From positions 248,001 to 312,000 of the forward strand of contig NZ_JBHTCT010000012.1 in assembly GCF_042665595.1 (NCBI RefSeq): 64,000 nt of DNA, written 5' to 3'. Every line of letters starts with the position of its first letter. Position 1 is the first letter of the stretch. This stretch comes from Bhargavaea changchunensis (GTDB taxonomy: Bacteria > Bacillota > Bacilli > Bacillales_A > Planococcaceae). Made by a program: the position numbers and the translations under genes. The notes beneath the pieces are model-generated. The model made no database searches. It worked only from the letters and a program-made list of their open reading frames with translations, and had not been told where the DNA came from. Positions 50,915-58,680 of the stretch are shown here, in pieces.

Positions 50915-52036
50915 CTATTCCGCAGCGATCGCCTTATCAGGACTGTAAAGTGAAGGATCGATGTCCAGCGGTTCACCTATAGCCATTTTGGCGAGCTGAA
51001 CACCAAGATAAGGCCCGACGGTCAGACCGGAGGAGCCCAGCCCGTTCGCGAAATACAGTCCGCCGATGCCGCCGAGCAGTCCTGCTACTGGCAGATTATC
51101 CGCCGTAAACGGCCGGTAACCCACGTTCACTTCCTCGAATACCGCTTCCTTCAGTGCCGGAGCCGTGACAAACGCCTTGTCGAGCATTTCATGGATGGCC
51201 CCTGCAGTCGGAGTCATCTCGAATTCGTGTTCATCCTCATGGGTGGTTCCGACGATGACCTTTCCGCCATCGGTCGGCACGATATAGTGGCGGCGCGGCG
51301 GCATGATGACCGGCCAATCTCCCGTCGGCTCTCCCTCAAGCCGAAGATGGAGGATCTGGGCTTTCTGAGCGTGGACTTCAAGCTTGAGGCCAAGCGGCGC
51401 AACTGCCTCCGCAGCCCAGGCACCCCCTGTCACCATCACGGTATCCGCCGGGATCAGTTTTCCGTCAACAACCGCTCCGTTTACTTGACCGTCTTCCACG
51501 GAAACGATTGCGGAACCGCGGACAAATGCTGCACCGTGTTTTTGGGCAGCGGAAAGCATCGCGTCACGAAGCTGTCCGCCATTGACCCTGGCCGCCCCGC
51601 TGACCCATACCGAAGCAAATTCATCGCCAAGCATCGGGATTAGTTCCCTTGTTTCTTCTTCGCCGAGTCTTCGGATCCCCCCGATTTCAGGAGCCTCCGC
51701 TCTCCGGGTAATGGCCCTTTCTTCCGCAAGATCGAGCACCGCGGGATCCGTATGTACACTCAGTGCGCCGACACGACGGTAACCGGTTTCCGTCTCACCG
51801 TCCTGTTCAAGGGAGCGGATGAGATCCGGATAGAAGGCGGCTCCCCCTTTGGCTAGCGCATACCATGCCTTGTTCCGGCGCTGTGAAAGCCACGGACAAA
51901 TGATACCCGCAGCTGCTCCCGTCGCCTGTCCGGGTTCTTCCCGGTCAATAACCGTCACGGCATGTCCTGATTTCGAAAGATGATAGGCGGCAGAAGCTCC
52001 GAGGATTCCGCCGCCGATGATGATTACATGATTCAT
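50915..52036 (-). CDS. FAD-dependent oxidoreductase of the glycine oxidase/DAO family
   Basis: A 373-residue flavoenzyme with N-terminal dinucleotide fold VIIIGGGILGASAAYHL, ATGAAAGIICPWLSQRR (FAD ring contact), and C-terminal VNVGYRPFTADNLPVAGLLGGIGGLYFANGLGSSGLT. This layout fits D-amino-acid, glycine or sarcosine oxidases and related dehydrogenases. No thiamine genes are nearby, so a ThiO role is doubtful. It is immediately upstream of the Fsr-like exporter (gap 11 bases), so the two share a transcript. AGGTG precedes the ATG. Confidence 0.88.
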   Translation of the reverse strand: MNHVIIIGGGILGASAAYHLSKSGHAVTVIDREEPGQATGAAAGIICPWLSQRRNKAWYALAKGGAAFYPDLIRSLEQDGETETGYRRVGALSVHTDPAVLDLAEERAITRRAEAPEIGGIRRLGEEETRELIPMLGDEFASVWVSGAARVNGGQLRDAMLSAAQKHGAAFVRGSAIVSVEDGQVNGAVVDGKLIPADTVMVTGGAWAAEAVAPLGLKLEVHAQKAQILHLRLEGEPTGDWPVIMPPRRHYIVPTDGGKVIVGTTHEDEHEFEMTPTAGAIHEMLDKAFVTAPALKEAVFEEVNVGYRPFTADNLPVAGLLGGIGGLYFANGLGSSGLTVGPYLGVQLAKMAIGEPLDIDPSLYSPDKAIAAE

Positions 52037-52189
52037 TGACTGACACCTGATTTCTGTTTGGATTCCTCTTCTATTGTATCTGAACAGCAGGCACTGGCAA
52101 GCCGTTCCAACTGCGTTTGCCGCTTCCGATGAAACATTTCGGGTATAGGAGACGTATACAGATCAGACAAACCGTACTGGAGGTAGCTT

Positions 52190-53008
52190 ATGGAATCAAG
52201 ACAATGGCTTGAACAGGAACTGGAACAGATCAGAAAATGGGAGAAGGACCAGGGAAAGATGAGAATCTGGGACCGCCTCGGCCGGATCCCTTTCGCTTTG
52301 CTGGACAAGGTGACCCCTGAGTTCATCCAAAACAAGGTGGGCAAGGCACTGGACGAGCTTGGCAAGTTTGTCCAGACGGGCGGCGGTTACCTGAGTACCG
52401 AAAAAGCGGTCTCCAACTACTTCCACAACCAGCAGGTCCGCACCATCGCTGATGCAGGGCGGATGCCGGTCTCTGCAATGGACGAAGCCGCGGACCGCGT
52501 CGCCGGCACCAGGACGAACCTCGCGACCGTCCAGGGGGCATCCACCGGGTTTGGAGGCATCTTCACCTTGTCGCTGGATATTCCTGTGCTGCTCGGTTTG
52601 CAGTTGAAGACCCTCCAGGACATTGCCATGTGTTATGGATATGATCCCGCAGATCCAAAGGAACGGCTTTTTATCGTCAAAGTAATGCAATTTGTCACGT
52701 CCGACAGTCACGGCAGAGATTCCATCCTGAAGCAGATGGATCACCTTGATGGAGGAAGCGAAGAGGCCCGTCGGGAGATCGTATCGGAACTGAAGGGCTG
52801 GCGGGAAGTCGTCCTATCATTCCGTGACCGGTGGGGAATGAAGAAATTGTTTCAACTGATTCCGGTGGCAGGACTCGTATTCGGCGCCATCACCAACCGG
52901 AACACGATTTCGGAACTGGCGGAAGCCGGTGCCATCCTTTATCGGAAACGCCGAATCCGCGAACGGCTTGCATCACTGCATGTTCAGGCGGGGTCAAGTA
53001 TGGACTAG
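52190..53008 (+). CDS. EcsC family protein
   Basis: A 272-residue protein of the EcsC family (Pfam EcsC), whose role is unclear; Bacillus EcsC accompanies the EcsAB ABC transporter, but here it stands alone. Features: GGIFTLSLDIPVLLGLQLKTLQDIAMCYGYDP near 115-146 (split: LDIPVLLGLQLK, IAMCYGYDP) with an amphipathic or membrane-associated helix, and LIPVAGLVFGAITNRNTI near 225. TGGAGGT precedes the ATG. Divergent from the flavoenzyme gene. Confidence 0.9.
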   Translation: MESRQWLEQELEQIRKWEKDQGKMRIWDRLGRIPFALLDKVTPEFIQNKVGKALDELGKFVQTGGGYLSTEKAVSNYFHNQQVRTIADAGRMPVSAMDEAADRVAGTRTNLATVQGASTGFGGIFTLSLDIPVLLGLQLKTLQDIAMCYGYDPADPKERLFIVKVMQFVTSDSHGRDSILKQMDHLDGGSEEARREIVSELKGWREVVLSFRDRWGMKKLFQLIPVAGLVFGAITNRNTISELAEAGAILYRKRRIRERLASLHVQAGSSMD

Positions 53009-53059
53009 CAGTTTTTCCAAGAAGCATGACAATAGTGACTTGGGAACAGGAAGAACCGA

Positions 53060-53122
53060 ATGACGAAGTTAAGACATCAAATGAAGAAACTGAGCACTCG
53101 AATGACGAAATTGATAGCAAAA
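53060..53122. repeat. Three-unit 21-bp tandem array past ecsC
   Basis: Units begin at 53060, 53081 and 53102, exactly 21 bp apart: ATGACGAAGTTAAGAC, ATGAAGAAACTGAGCA, ATGACGAAATTGATAG, each followed by variable bases. On the complementary strand the core reads CAGTTTCTTCATT, close to the core of the array at 53221. No reading frame of note. Confidence 0.65.
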
Positions 53123-53147
53123 AGCGCCTGCCAAACCGGCAGGCGTT
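53120..53147 (+). terminator. Terminator after ecsC
   Basis: GCGCCTGCC/GGCAGGCG stem with a short loop and TTTGGTTTT tail, about 115 bases past the ecsC stop and after the 21-bp array. Confidence 0.75.
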
Positions 53148-53220
53148 TGGTTTTAAAGTGAATCCGGATAGCCGTCAATTGGAAGCAGGAGAATCAAGCT
53201 TAAACGCAGGGATTCAGGTT

Positions 53221-53323
53221 AAATTTATACATTCCTGCAGTGAGTTTGCCCGTTCTCTCATGAGTCTGCACATTGCCCCAACGGAATTACACATTCTCTC
53301 GCTGAGTTTACAGGTACTCTAAC
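53221..53323. repeat. Half-conserved tandem array, period 20-22 bp
   Basis: Units at 53221, 53242, 53262, 53284 and 53304: AATTTATACATTCCTGC, GAGTTTGCCCGTTCTCTC, GAGTCTGCACATTGCCC, GAATTACACATTCTCTC, GAGTTTACAGGTACTCT. The first 14-17 bases agree well and the rest vary. It sits between two near-identical terminators in the gap between ecsC and the convergent thioredoxin-like gene. A weaker unit (GAATCAAGCTTAAACGC) may start at 53191. Confidence 0.7.
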
Positions 53324-53358
53324 GTTCATTGAGAATTCCCCCGCCTGTCTTACGGATA

Positions 53359-53390
53359 ATAAAAACGCCTGCCGGCCGGCAGGCGTTTTC
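53359..53390 (-). terminator. Terminator after the thioredoxin-like gene
   Basis: Perfect palindrome AAAACGCCTGCC and its complement with almost no loop (GGCC centre), T runs both sides, eight bases past the stop. Confidence 0.85.
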
Positions 53391-53397
53391 TGATAGT

Positions 53398-53715
53398 TTA
53401 AGAGGCAAGTCCATTCAGGAAGGATTCAATCTCCTCTTTTGTCTTGCGGTCTTTGCTGACAAATCGGCCCGTTTCTTCACCTTCGCTGAAGGCGATGAAG
53501 CTCGGGATGCCGTAGATATCCAGTTCCCCGCACAGATCGATGAATTCGTCGCGGTCTACCGAGACAAATGTATACTCCGGATAATCCGCCTCGATCATCG
53601 GCATGAACGGATCGACAAAGCGGCAGTCCGGGCACCAGCCCGCAGTGAACATAAATACGACGCGTTCTTCCTGCTTCAGTTCATTAAACTGATCAATCGA
53701 TTCCAACTTTTCCAT
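53398..53715 (-). CDS. Thioredoxin-like protein (YtpP-like)
   Basis: A 105-residue cytoplasmic thioredoxin-fold protein. Active site is TAGWCPDCRFVDPF near 24-37 (WCPDC), and cis-proline is in IYGIPSFIAF near 74. The WCPDC motif differs from WCGPC of housekeeping thioredoxin, so a dedicated partner is likely. AGGGGGT precedes ATG 53715. It follows the trypsin-like protease gene by about 20 bases on the same strand. Confidence 0.9.
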   Translation of the reverse strand: MEKLESIDQFNELKQEERVVFMFTAGWCPDCRFVDPFMPMIEADYPEYTFVSVDRDEFIDLCGELDIYGIPSFIAFSEGEETGRFVSKDRKTKEEIESFLNGLAS

Positions 53716-53734
53716 TAAGATACCCCCTATTGCA

Positions 53735-55207
53735 TCATTCGGCGACGGTGACGTCGGACACCTGGAAGAAGCCATTGCTGTCGATGATGACCTTATAGTC
53801 CCGCTTCACTTCGTTCTCAGTGACCGTACCGTCAGCTGCGGTCGTCTTTTCTGTTTCGGTTGAATGCACAATTGCATATTCATCAAAAATCTCTGACGAT
53901 GTGACGTCCTGGCCGGTTAATTCATACTTGATGCCGCTGTCGGCCAGCTGTTTCGCCTCTTGTGACAGTTTATCATAGGCAGGGCTTTCCGGCTGGACAA
54001 GATCCTCTACCCAGAAGAAATCTCCTGCATCCTTCATGAGTGTCTGGAAGTGGCCAAAACTCAGAATGAAGTTTTCAAGGGCAATCTCATTAAATGAATC
54101 GCCTTCCCAGCCGCCTTCAAATTGGTCGTCTTCCGGCGATGCGGCTCCGCCCTCAAATTCATCATACGCACCAAAAATGCCTGCGACCTGTTCTGGAGTC
54201 ATCGGGTTTGCTGCCCACTGGTCAAGCAGGCCGGTCATGCTGTAGAGCGGAATGGCAAAGCCCACCAGGCTGTTGTCCTGCATGACAAGGGAGTTGATGC
54301 CGACGACTTTCCCTGTCTTGGCGTCAATCAGCGGACCGCCACTGTTCCCGCGTTCGATCCGTGCATTGATCTGATAAATATTTTCATAGATGAAACCCAG
54401 TTCAAGATTCTGATCGTGCGCGGTCAGTTTGCCCGTTGTGACCGTATTTGACAGGCCATTCGGGCTGCCGATCGCGATGACTTCCGCCCCGATCGGCGTC
54501 ACACCGGTTTCAAGCGGAAACGGTTCGCTGTTGGCATAGTCATCGACCTTGATCAGCGCCACATCGGAGCGGTCCGAGATGCCGATCACACGGCCCTGGG
54601 ATTCCTTCCCGTTGCTGTTCCGGACTGTGACATCCGTATAGCCGCTCACGACGTGGGCGTTTGTCGCAATGAGACCGCCCTTTTTATAGAGAAAACCGGA
54701 GCCGATATTTTCATCGGTGAGGATCGTGAACACTTTCGGCAACGATTCTTTGATGATCTGCTGGACATCCCGCTCCTGTCCGGCGATCTTTTCCGGAAGG
54801 ATGATGGCTTCCTGGGCGACGGCATTGTCTTCCTGGATTGCGCGCTCCACGGTTCCCTCCCGGACAACCGGTTCTTCCGATTCCTCTTTATCGGTTTCCT
54901 CGTTCTCGGTTTCCTCTTTTGCTTCCTCTTCCTCTTCCGGCTGTTCCTCTTCTTTTGTCAGGTCAGCCTCATCCTTTTCCGGAAGAATTTCTTCCTCCGG
55001 CGCGACCGTCTCTTCCGCCGCCTCTTCATCTCCCAAGAATTGGAGGGTGGCGAATGTCCCTCCCGTCAGGATGAACAACGCTGCAACCAAGCCGGCAATC
55101 AGCCCTGTTCTTTTCTTTTTCCGCATGCCGCGTGTCAGCCGCTCGCCGCATTCCGGACAGGTTCCTTCGTGTTGATCCAATTTATGTTTGCAGTTCGGGC
55201 ATTTCAT
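53735..55207 (-). CDS. Membrane-anchored trypsin-like serine protease with N-terminal zinc ribbon
   Basis: A 490-residue protein. It starts with a zinc ribbon (MKCPNCKHKL ... TCPECGERL), a membrane helix at about 36-58 (TGLIAGLVAALFILTGGTF), a very acidic Glu-rich linker (about 60-120), and a trypsin-like domain with the triad His in IATNAHVVSG, Asp in SDRSDVALIKV and Ser in ERGNSGGPLID. A C-terminal domain of about 150 residues (from about 340) follows, of an NTF2-like feel (RDYKVIIDSNGFFQVSDV). HtrA-like catalytic order but no PDZ domain. Probably an envelope stress or surface protease; substrate unknown. Confidence 0.88.
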   Translation of the reverse strand: MKCPNCKHKLDQHEGTCPECGERLTRGMRKKKRTGLIAGLVAALFILTGGTFATLQFLGDEEAAEETVAPEEEILPEKDEADLTKEEEQPEEEEEAKEETENEETDKEESEEPVVREGTVERAIQEDNAVAQEAIILPEKIAGQERDVQQIIKESLPKVFTILTDENIGSGFLYKKGGLIATNAHVVSGYTDVTVRNSNGKESQGRVIGISDRSDVALIKVDDYANSEPFPLETGVTPIGAEVIAIGSPNGLSNTVTTGKLTAHDQNLELGFIYENIYQINARIERGNSGGPLIDAKTGKVVGINSLVMQDNSLVGFAIPLYSMTGLLDQWAANPMTPEQVAGIFGAYDEFEGGAASPEDDQFEGGWEGDSFNEIALENFILSFGHFQTLMKDAGDFFWVEDLVQPESPAYDKLSQEAKQLADSGIKYELTGQDVTSSEIFDEYAIVHSTETEKTTAADGTVTENEVKRDYKVIIDSNGFFQVSDVTVAE

Positions 55208-55387
55208 GATTAGTTCACTCCGTCCGCTGGTGGATATGTAATGTCCATGTGACCTTTCCAATTCGACAATTATCACTCATTCTATCATGCTTCCATGAAG
55301 ACCGGCACACGAAAAAAGACATAATTTCAATTCTCGCCCCCGTTCTTGCAGTTGGGTATACTTGAAACTGACAAAGGGGTGATGTTC

Positions 55388-56164
55388 ATGTGCCTGGTGC
55401 TGTTGAATCACGGCGAGCACCCGGTCTACCCGCTGATTGTGGCGGCCAACCGGGATGAGTTCTATGAACGGCCGGCTGCGCCGGCCCATATTTGGGAGAA
55501 ACCCGAAGGGCTCATCGCCGGTAAGGACCTGACCGGCGGTGGTACCTGGCTCGGGCTGACTCAATCGGGCCGTTTTGCAGCCCTCACAAACGTCCGTAAG
55601 CCTGATATTCCCCCTCCTCCGGGCGCCCGGTCGAGAGGCGGCATTGTCTTGGACCTTCTTGATGATTCTCTGCCGATGGAAACGACATTGGAACGTCTTT
55701 CTGTACATGGAAATCAATACGATCTGTTCAATGTCATCGCTGGAACGCCAGGCCGTCTGTTGTATGAGACGAACCAGGCACCGGGAAGTTTCAGAGAGAT
55801 TCCGCCCGGTACGCATGGTCTCAGCAACGCCATGCTGGATACGCCATGGCCAAAGGTCGAGCTGGGGGTCGAGCGGCTTTCACGGATTGCGGATGATGTT
55901 TGTCCGATCGATCCTGACGTTCTGTTTGAAATCTTGGGTGAAGCGGAACCGTTCCCTGATCACCGTCTTCCGGACACAGGCGTCGGCCCTGATCTGGAGC
56001 GTTCGCTTTCCCCGCTTTTTATCCGTATGAGCGGTTACGGCACCCGCTGCCAGACGGTCATCCTCGTCGACCGGGACGGCCGTGCTACATTTATCGAACG
56101 CAGCTTTTCGGACGGGACGTTCACGAACGAAGAACGCTTTACTTTCCAGATCCGGAAAAATTAA
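55388..56164 (+). CDS. NRDE family protein (TANGO2-like)
   Basis: A 258-residue protein of the NRDE family, named for the motif seen here as VAANRDEFYERPAAPAHIW near 18-36. The start is placed at ATG 55388 so that Cys follows Met (MCLVLLNHG), the invariant N-terminal Cys of this Ntn-hydrolase-like family; AAAGGGGTG stands before it. LTGGGTWLGLTQSGRFAALTNVR near 47-69 (GTWLG, ALTN) is also diagnostic. Eukaryotic TANGO2 is linked to haem or lipid metabolism; the bacterial role is unknown. Terminator directly downstream. Confidence 0.92.
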   Translation: MCLVLLNHGEHPVYPLIVAANRDEFYERPAAPAHIWEKPEGLIAGKDLTGGGTWLGLTQSGRFAALTNVRKPDIPPPPGARSRGGIVLDLLDDSLPMETTLERLSVHGNQYDLFNVIAGTPGRLLYETNQAPGSFREIPPGTHGLSNAMLDTPWPKVELGVERLSRIADDVCPIDPDVLFEILGEAEPFPDHRLPDTGVGPDLERSLSPLFIRMSGYGTRCQTVILVDRDGRATFIERSFSDGTFTNEERFTFQIRKN

Positions 56165-56176
56165 TACCGGATCGCG

Positions 56177-56218
56177 AAAACCGGCAGGCCTCCGAATGGA
56201 GCCTGCCGGTTTTCTTTT
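56177..56218. terminator. Bidirectional terminator of the NRDE gene and convergent small gene
   Basis: AAAACCGGCAGGC/GCCTGCCGGTTTT, a perfect 13-bp stem with an 11-base loop. Confidence 0.9.
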
Positions 56219-56381
56219 ACATCATGGCTTCGAGAAGGATAACAATTACGATTCCCACAAGTGCGATCCAGAATGTAGCCCATTGTGGCTTGTCCGTATC
56301 GTACGGATACGGACGGCTGTCCGGATAGTGCTTGGTCAATGAAATCCCTCCTGTCTGCTCAGCTTGATCGTCTGTATTCAT
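56217..56381 (-). CDS. 54-residue single-pass membrane protein
   Basis: Small protein with a hydrophilic N-terminal half rich in Asp, Tyr and Pro (YPDSRPYPYDTDKPQ) and a C-terminal membrane helix (WIALVGIVIVILLEAMM). ATG 56381 is preceded by GGGGAATC. It ends on the shared terminator. No family recognised; such small tail-anchored proteins are common in Bacillales. Confidence 0.6.
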   Translation of the reverse strand: MNTDDQAEQTGGISLTKHYPDSRPYPYDTDKPQWATFWIALVGIVIVILLEAMM

Positions 56382-56432
56382 GATTCCCCAGACGGCCACG
56401 GCCGAAACAGGCTCACAGAGAGGTTTCCTTCA

Positions 56433-57197
56433 TTATTGTGCAGTATAGCCGCCGTCCAAAACAACTGCCTGGCCGGTCATTCCTTTGGCATCATCACTTG
56501 CGATGTATTTTGAGAGCGACACTATTTCACCGATTTCAATCAGGCGTTTCTGCGGAATAAGGGGATAAAGCACTTCTCCCAGCACTTCTTCTACCGAAAC
56601 ACCTCTTGTTTTCGCAAGGTCGCCCATTTGGTTTCGGACAAGTTCGGTATCGATGTATCCCGGGCAGATTGCATTGACGGTGATTCCGTCCTGAGCCGTT
56701 TCGAGCGCTGCAACTTTGGTCAGGCCGATGACGCCATGCTTGGCTGAATTATAGGCAGCCTTGCCGGCGAAGCCGATCAGACCATTAATGGAAGCCATAT
56801 TGATGATGCGGCCCCAGCCCTGTTTTTTCATATAAGGCAGCACGTGTTTGGTCGCCATGAATGGTCCGACCAGCATAATATCAATAAGCTGACGGTATTT
56901 TTCGGTCGGGAATTCTTCCAGATCCGCAACATGCTGCATTCCGGCGTTGTTGATCAGAATATCGATTTTGCCGAAGCGTTCAACTGTAAATTCGATGGCA
57001 CGGATGACATCTTCCTCTTTAGTGACATCGCATGCAATCCCTTCGGCTCCTTCCCCGAGAGATGCAGCCGCCTGTTTGACGCCTTCCTCGTTCATATCCG
57101 ACAAGACCACTTTCGCCCCTGTTTCGGAGAATCCTTTAGCAATCTCGAATCCGATCCCCCTTGCAGCTCCAGTGATCAGTAATACTTTATCTTCCAT
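56433..57197 (-). CDS. 3-hydroxybutyrate dehydrogenase (SDR family)
   Basis: NAD-dependent short-chain dehydrogenase of 254 residues that interconverts D-3-hydroxybutyrate and acetoacetate. Cofactor motif TGAARGIGFEIA near 9, NNAGMQHVADLEEFPTEKY near 85, catalytic Ser in NMASINGLIGF and YNSAKHGVIGL near 150, and the family end block MTGQAVVLDGGYTAQ. The QHV after NNAGM and the AKTRGVSVEEVLGEVL insert are typical of bdh. It follows the FusB-like gene by 14 bases. It may serve short-chain acid or polyhydroxybutyrate use. Confidence 0.9.
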   Translation of the reverse strand: MEDKVLLITGAARGIGFEIAKGFSETGAKVVLSDMNEEGVKQAAASLGEGAEGIACDVTKEEDVIRAIEFTVERFGKIDILINNAGMQHVADLEEFPTEKYRQLIDIMLVGPFMATKHVLPYMKKQGWGRIINMASINGLIGFAGKAAYNSAKHGVIGLTKVAALETAQDGITVNAICPGYIDTELVRNQMGDLAKTRGVSVEEVLGEVLYPLIPQKRLIEIGEIVSLSKYIASDDAKGMTGQAVVLDGGYTAQ

Positions 57198-57211
57198 TGT
57201 CTGTATCCCCC

Positions 57212-57853
57212 TTAAGATTTTGTTACTGTCCTGATAAATTCATCAAACCGTTCCCGGTCGTCCAGCCGCCTGTTGCAGGCCATGCTGTCGGTGCAGATGT
57301 AATTGCCCCGTTTTGTGTACGTCTCGCCTCCGGAATGGCGGGTCTCGGTAAGAAACAGCCCGGTCTCGTTAATCCCGTTGCAGATCGAGCAGACCCCTTT
57401 TTTGCCGGAAGGGCGGAATTGTCCGTAGAGGCCTGTGAATCCCCGTCTATTTTCAAACACGATATACTTCCGGTTGGTGCCTGGATCATTCCAGCCGAGG
57501 AAAGTGAGTTCTTTGCGCACAGCTTCTGCAAACTTCGGCATACGCAAGTTCTTGACTTTCGGAAACAGCTTTTTCACATCCCTGTCCGCCACTTCCGCCA
57601 TCGGCCTGACAAACGCAAGCAACTGTTCCCTGAACCGGTCATAGTCTTCGCGTTCTCTGATGGTTCCGATACTCCGGATTAAATCCGCCAATTCATCAGG
57701 CAGATCTGACGCAGAATGTTCGGCGCGCTCGATGGCCATCTGGCTGACAGCGGCAAGGACATCCTCATCATTCGCATTCATATGGCCGTTCAAGACATTC
57801 CGGGCTTGCCGGAGAATAAAATGAAATTCACTTCCATTAATGGATTCTTGCAT
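57212..57853 (-). CDS. FusB/FusC-type elongation factor G-binding protein
   Basis: A 213-residue protein, the same length as FusB. The C-terminal domain has a treble-clef zinc finger formed by CSICN (about 152), then YICTDSMACNRRLDD near 185-199, and the FRPSGKKGVCSICNGINETGLFLTETR block. FusB proteins bind EF-G and free it from fusidic-acid-stalled ribosomes; chromosomal relatives without known resistance also occur (FBP in Bacillales). ATG 57853 follows AAGGGGTG. It lies between the HisD-type operon and bdh on the same strand. Confidence 0.9.
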   Translation of the reverse strand: MQESINGSEFHFILRQARNVLNGHMNANDEDVLAAVSQMAIERAEHSASDLPDELADLIRSIGTIREREDYDRFREQLLAFVRPMAEVADRDVKKLFPKVKNLRMPKFAEAVRKELTFLGWNDPGTNRKYIVFENRRGFTGLYGQFRPSGKKGVCSICNGINETGLFLTETRHSGGETYTKRGNYICTDSMACNRRLDDRERFDEFIRTVTKS

Positions 57854-57906
57854 GAGCAACACCCCTTCTCACAAAAAGTGTACCTCTACATGAATCTTTT
57901 GTCCGG

Positions 57907-58680
57907 TCAGATGGCTGTCCATCCTCCATCGACTTTAATCGTGTCTCCTGTCACGAATGAGGACATGGCCGAAGCAAGGAACAGCACCGCTCCGTTGACG
58001 TCTTCCGGTTTGGACGGATGGCCGAAAAGAATTCGGCTGCGGATTTCTTCCATAAATGCGGGATCTTCCATCATACCGCTCGTCATCTCTGTTTCGACGA
58101 ATGTCGGGGCCACCGCATTGACATTAACTTTATGAGGAGCCCATTCGACCGCGAGGGCTTTTGTCAGCTGGACAAGCCCTCCTTTGCTCGAGCAGTAGGC
58201 AGCCCGGTTGTAATAGCCGACAAACGCCATCTGGGAAGCGATATTGATGATTTTTCCGCCGCCCTGCCGCTGCATATGTCTGCCGGCAGCCTGGCACATG
58301 AAGAAAGCGCTTTTCAGGTTTATGTCCAGTACCGTGTCCCAGTCATTTTCTGTCACTTCAAAGGCCGGCTTCGCGATGTTGATGCCGGCGTTGTTGACGA
58401 GAACATCAATCGAACCGTACCGTTCGTATGTCATATCTGCCACACGCCGGGTCTCATTAATGTCCGAGAGGTCCGCCTTGATGGCACTGCTGCCGGCACT
58501 GCTGACCAACAGTTCCTGCCGCGTCGACTCAAGGGCATCAGGGTTCCGGCCGACAATGGTGACGTTTGCCCCCAGATCAGCAAAAGCCAATGCGATCGAT
58601 TTGCCGATTCCTTTGCTGCCACCAGTGACGAGGACCGACTTCCCTTCTAAATCCCCAAAATGATTATTCACTCTACTCAT
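57907..58680 (-). CDS. Short-chain dehydrogenase/reductase of the LacI-controlled operon
   Basis: Classical SDR of 257 residues: TGGSKGIGKSIALAFA near 19, NNAGINIAKPAFEV near 94, catalytic Ser in NIASQMAFVGYYNRAAYCSSKGG (Ser and Tyr-x3-Lys as YCSSK near 163), and VDGGWTAI at the end. Similar to gluconate 5-dehydrogenase and 2-deoxygluconate dehydrogenase types. Its start overlaps the 3-hydroxyacyl-CoA-dehydrogenase-like gene by 4 bp. Last gene of the operon; substrate probably a hydroxy acid or polyol. Confidence 0.9.
   Translation of the reverse strand: MSRVNNHFGDLEGKSVLVTGGSKGIGKSIALAFADLGANVTIVGRNPDALESTRQELLVSSAGSSAIKADLSDINETRRVADMTYERYGSIDVLVNNAGINIAKPAFEVTENDWDTVLDINLKSAFFMCQAAGRHMQRQGGGKIINIASQMAFVGYYNRAAYCSSKGGLVQLTKALAVEWAPHKVNVNAVAPTFVETEMTSGMMEDPAFMEEIRSRILFGHPSKPEDVNGAVLFLASAMSSFVTGDTIKVDGGWTAI

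Noticed and set aside
52037..52189. Sigma-B promoter upstream of ecsC
   Set aside because: GTTT and GGGTAT are both present but about 20 bases apart, outside the usual 12-15.
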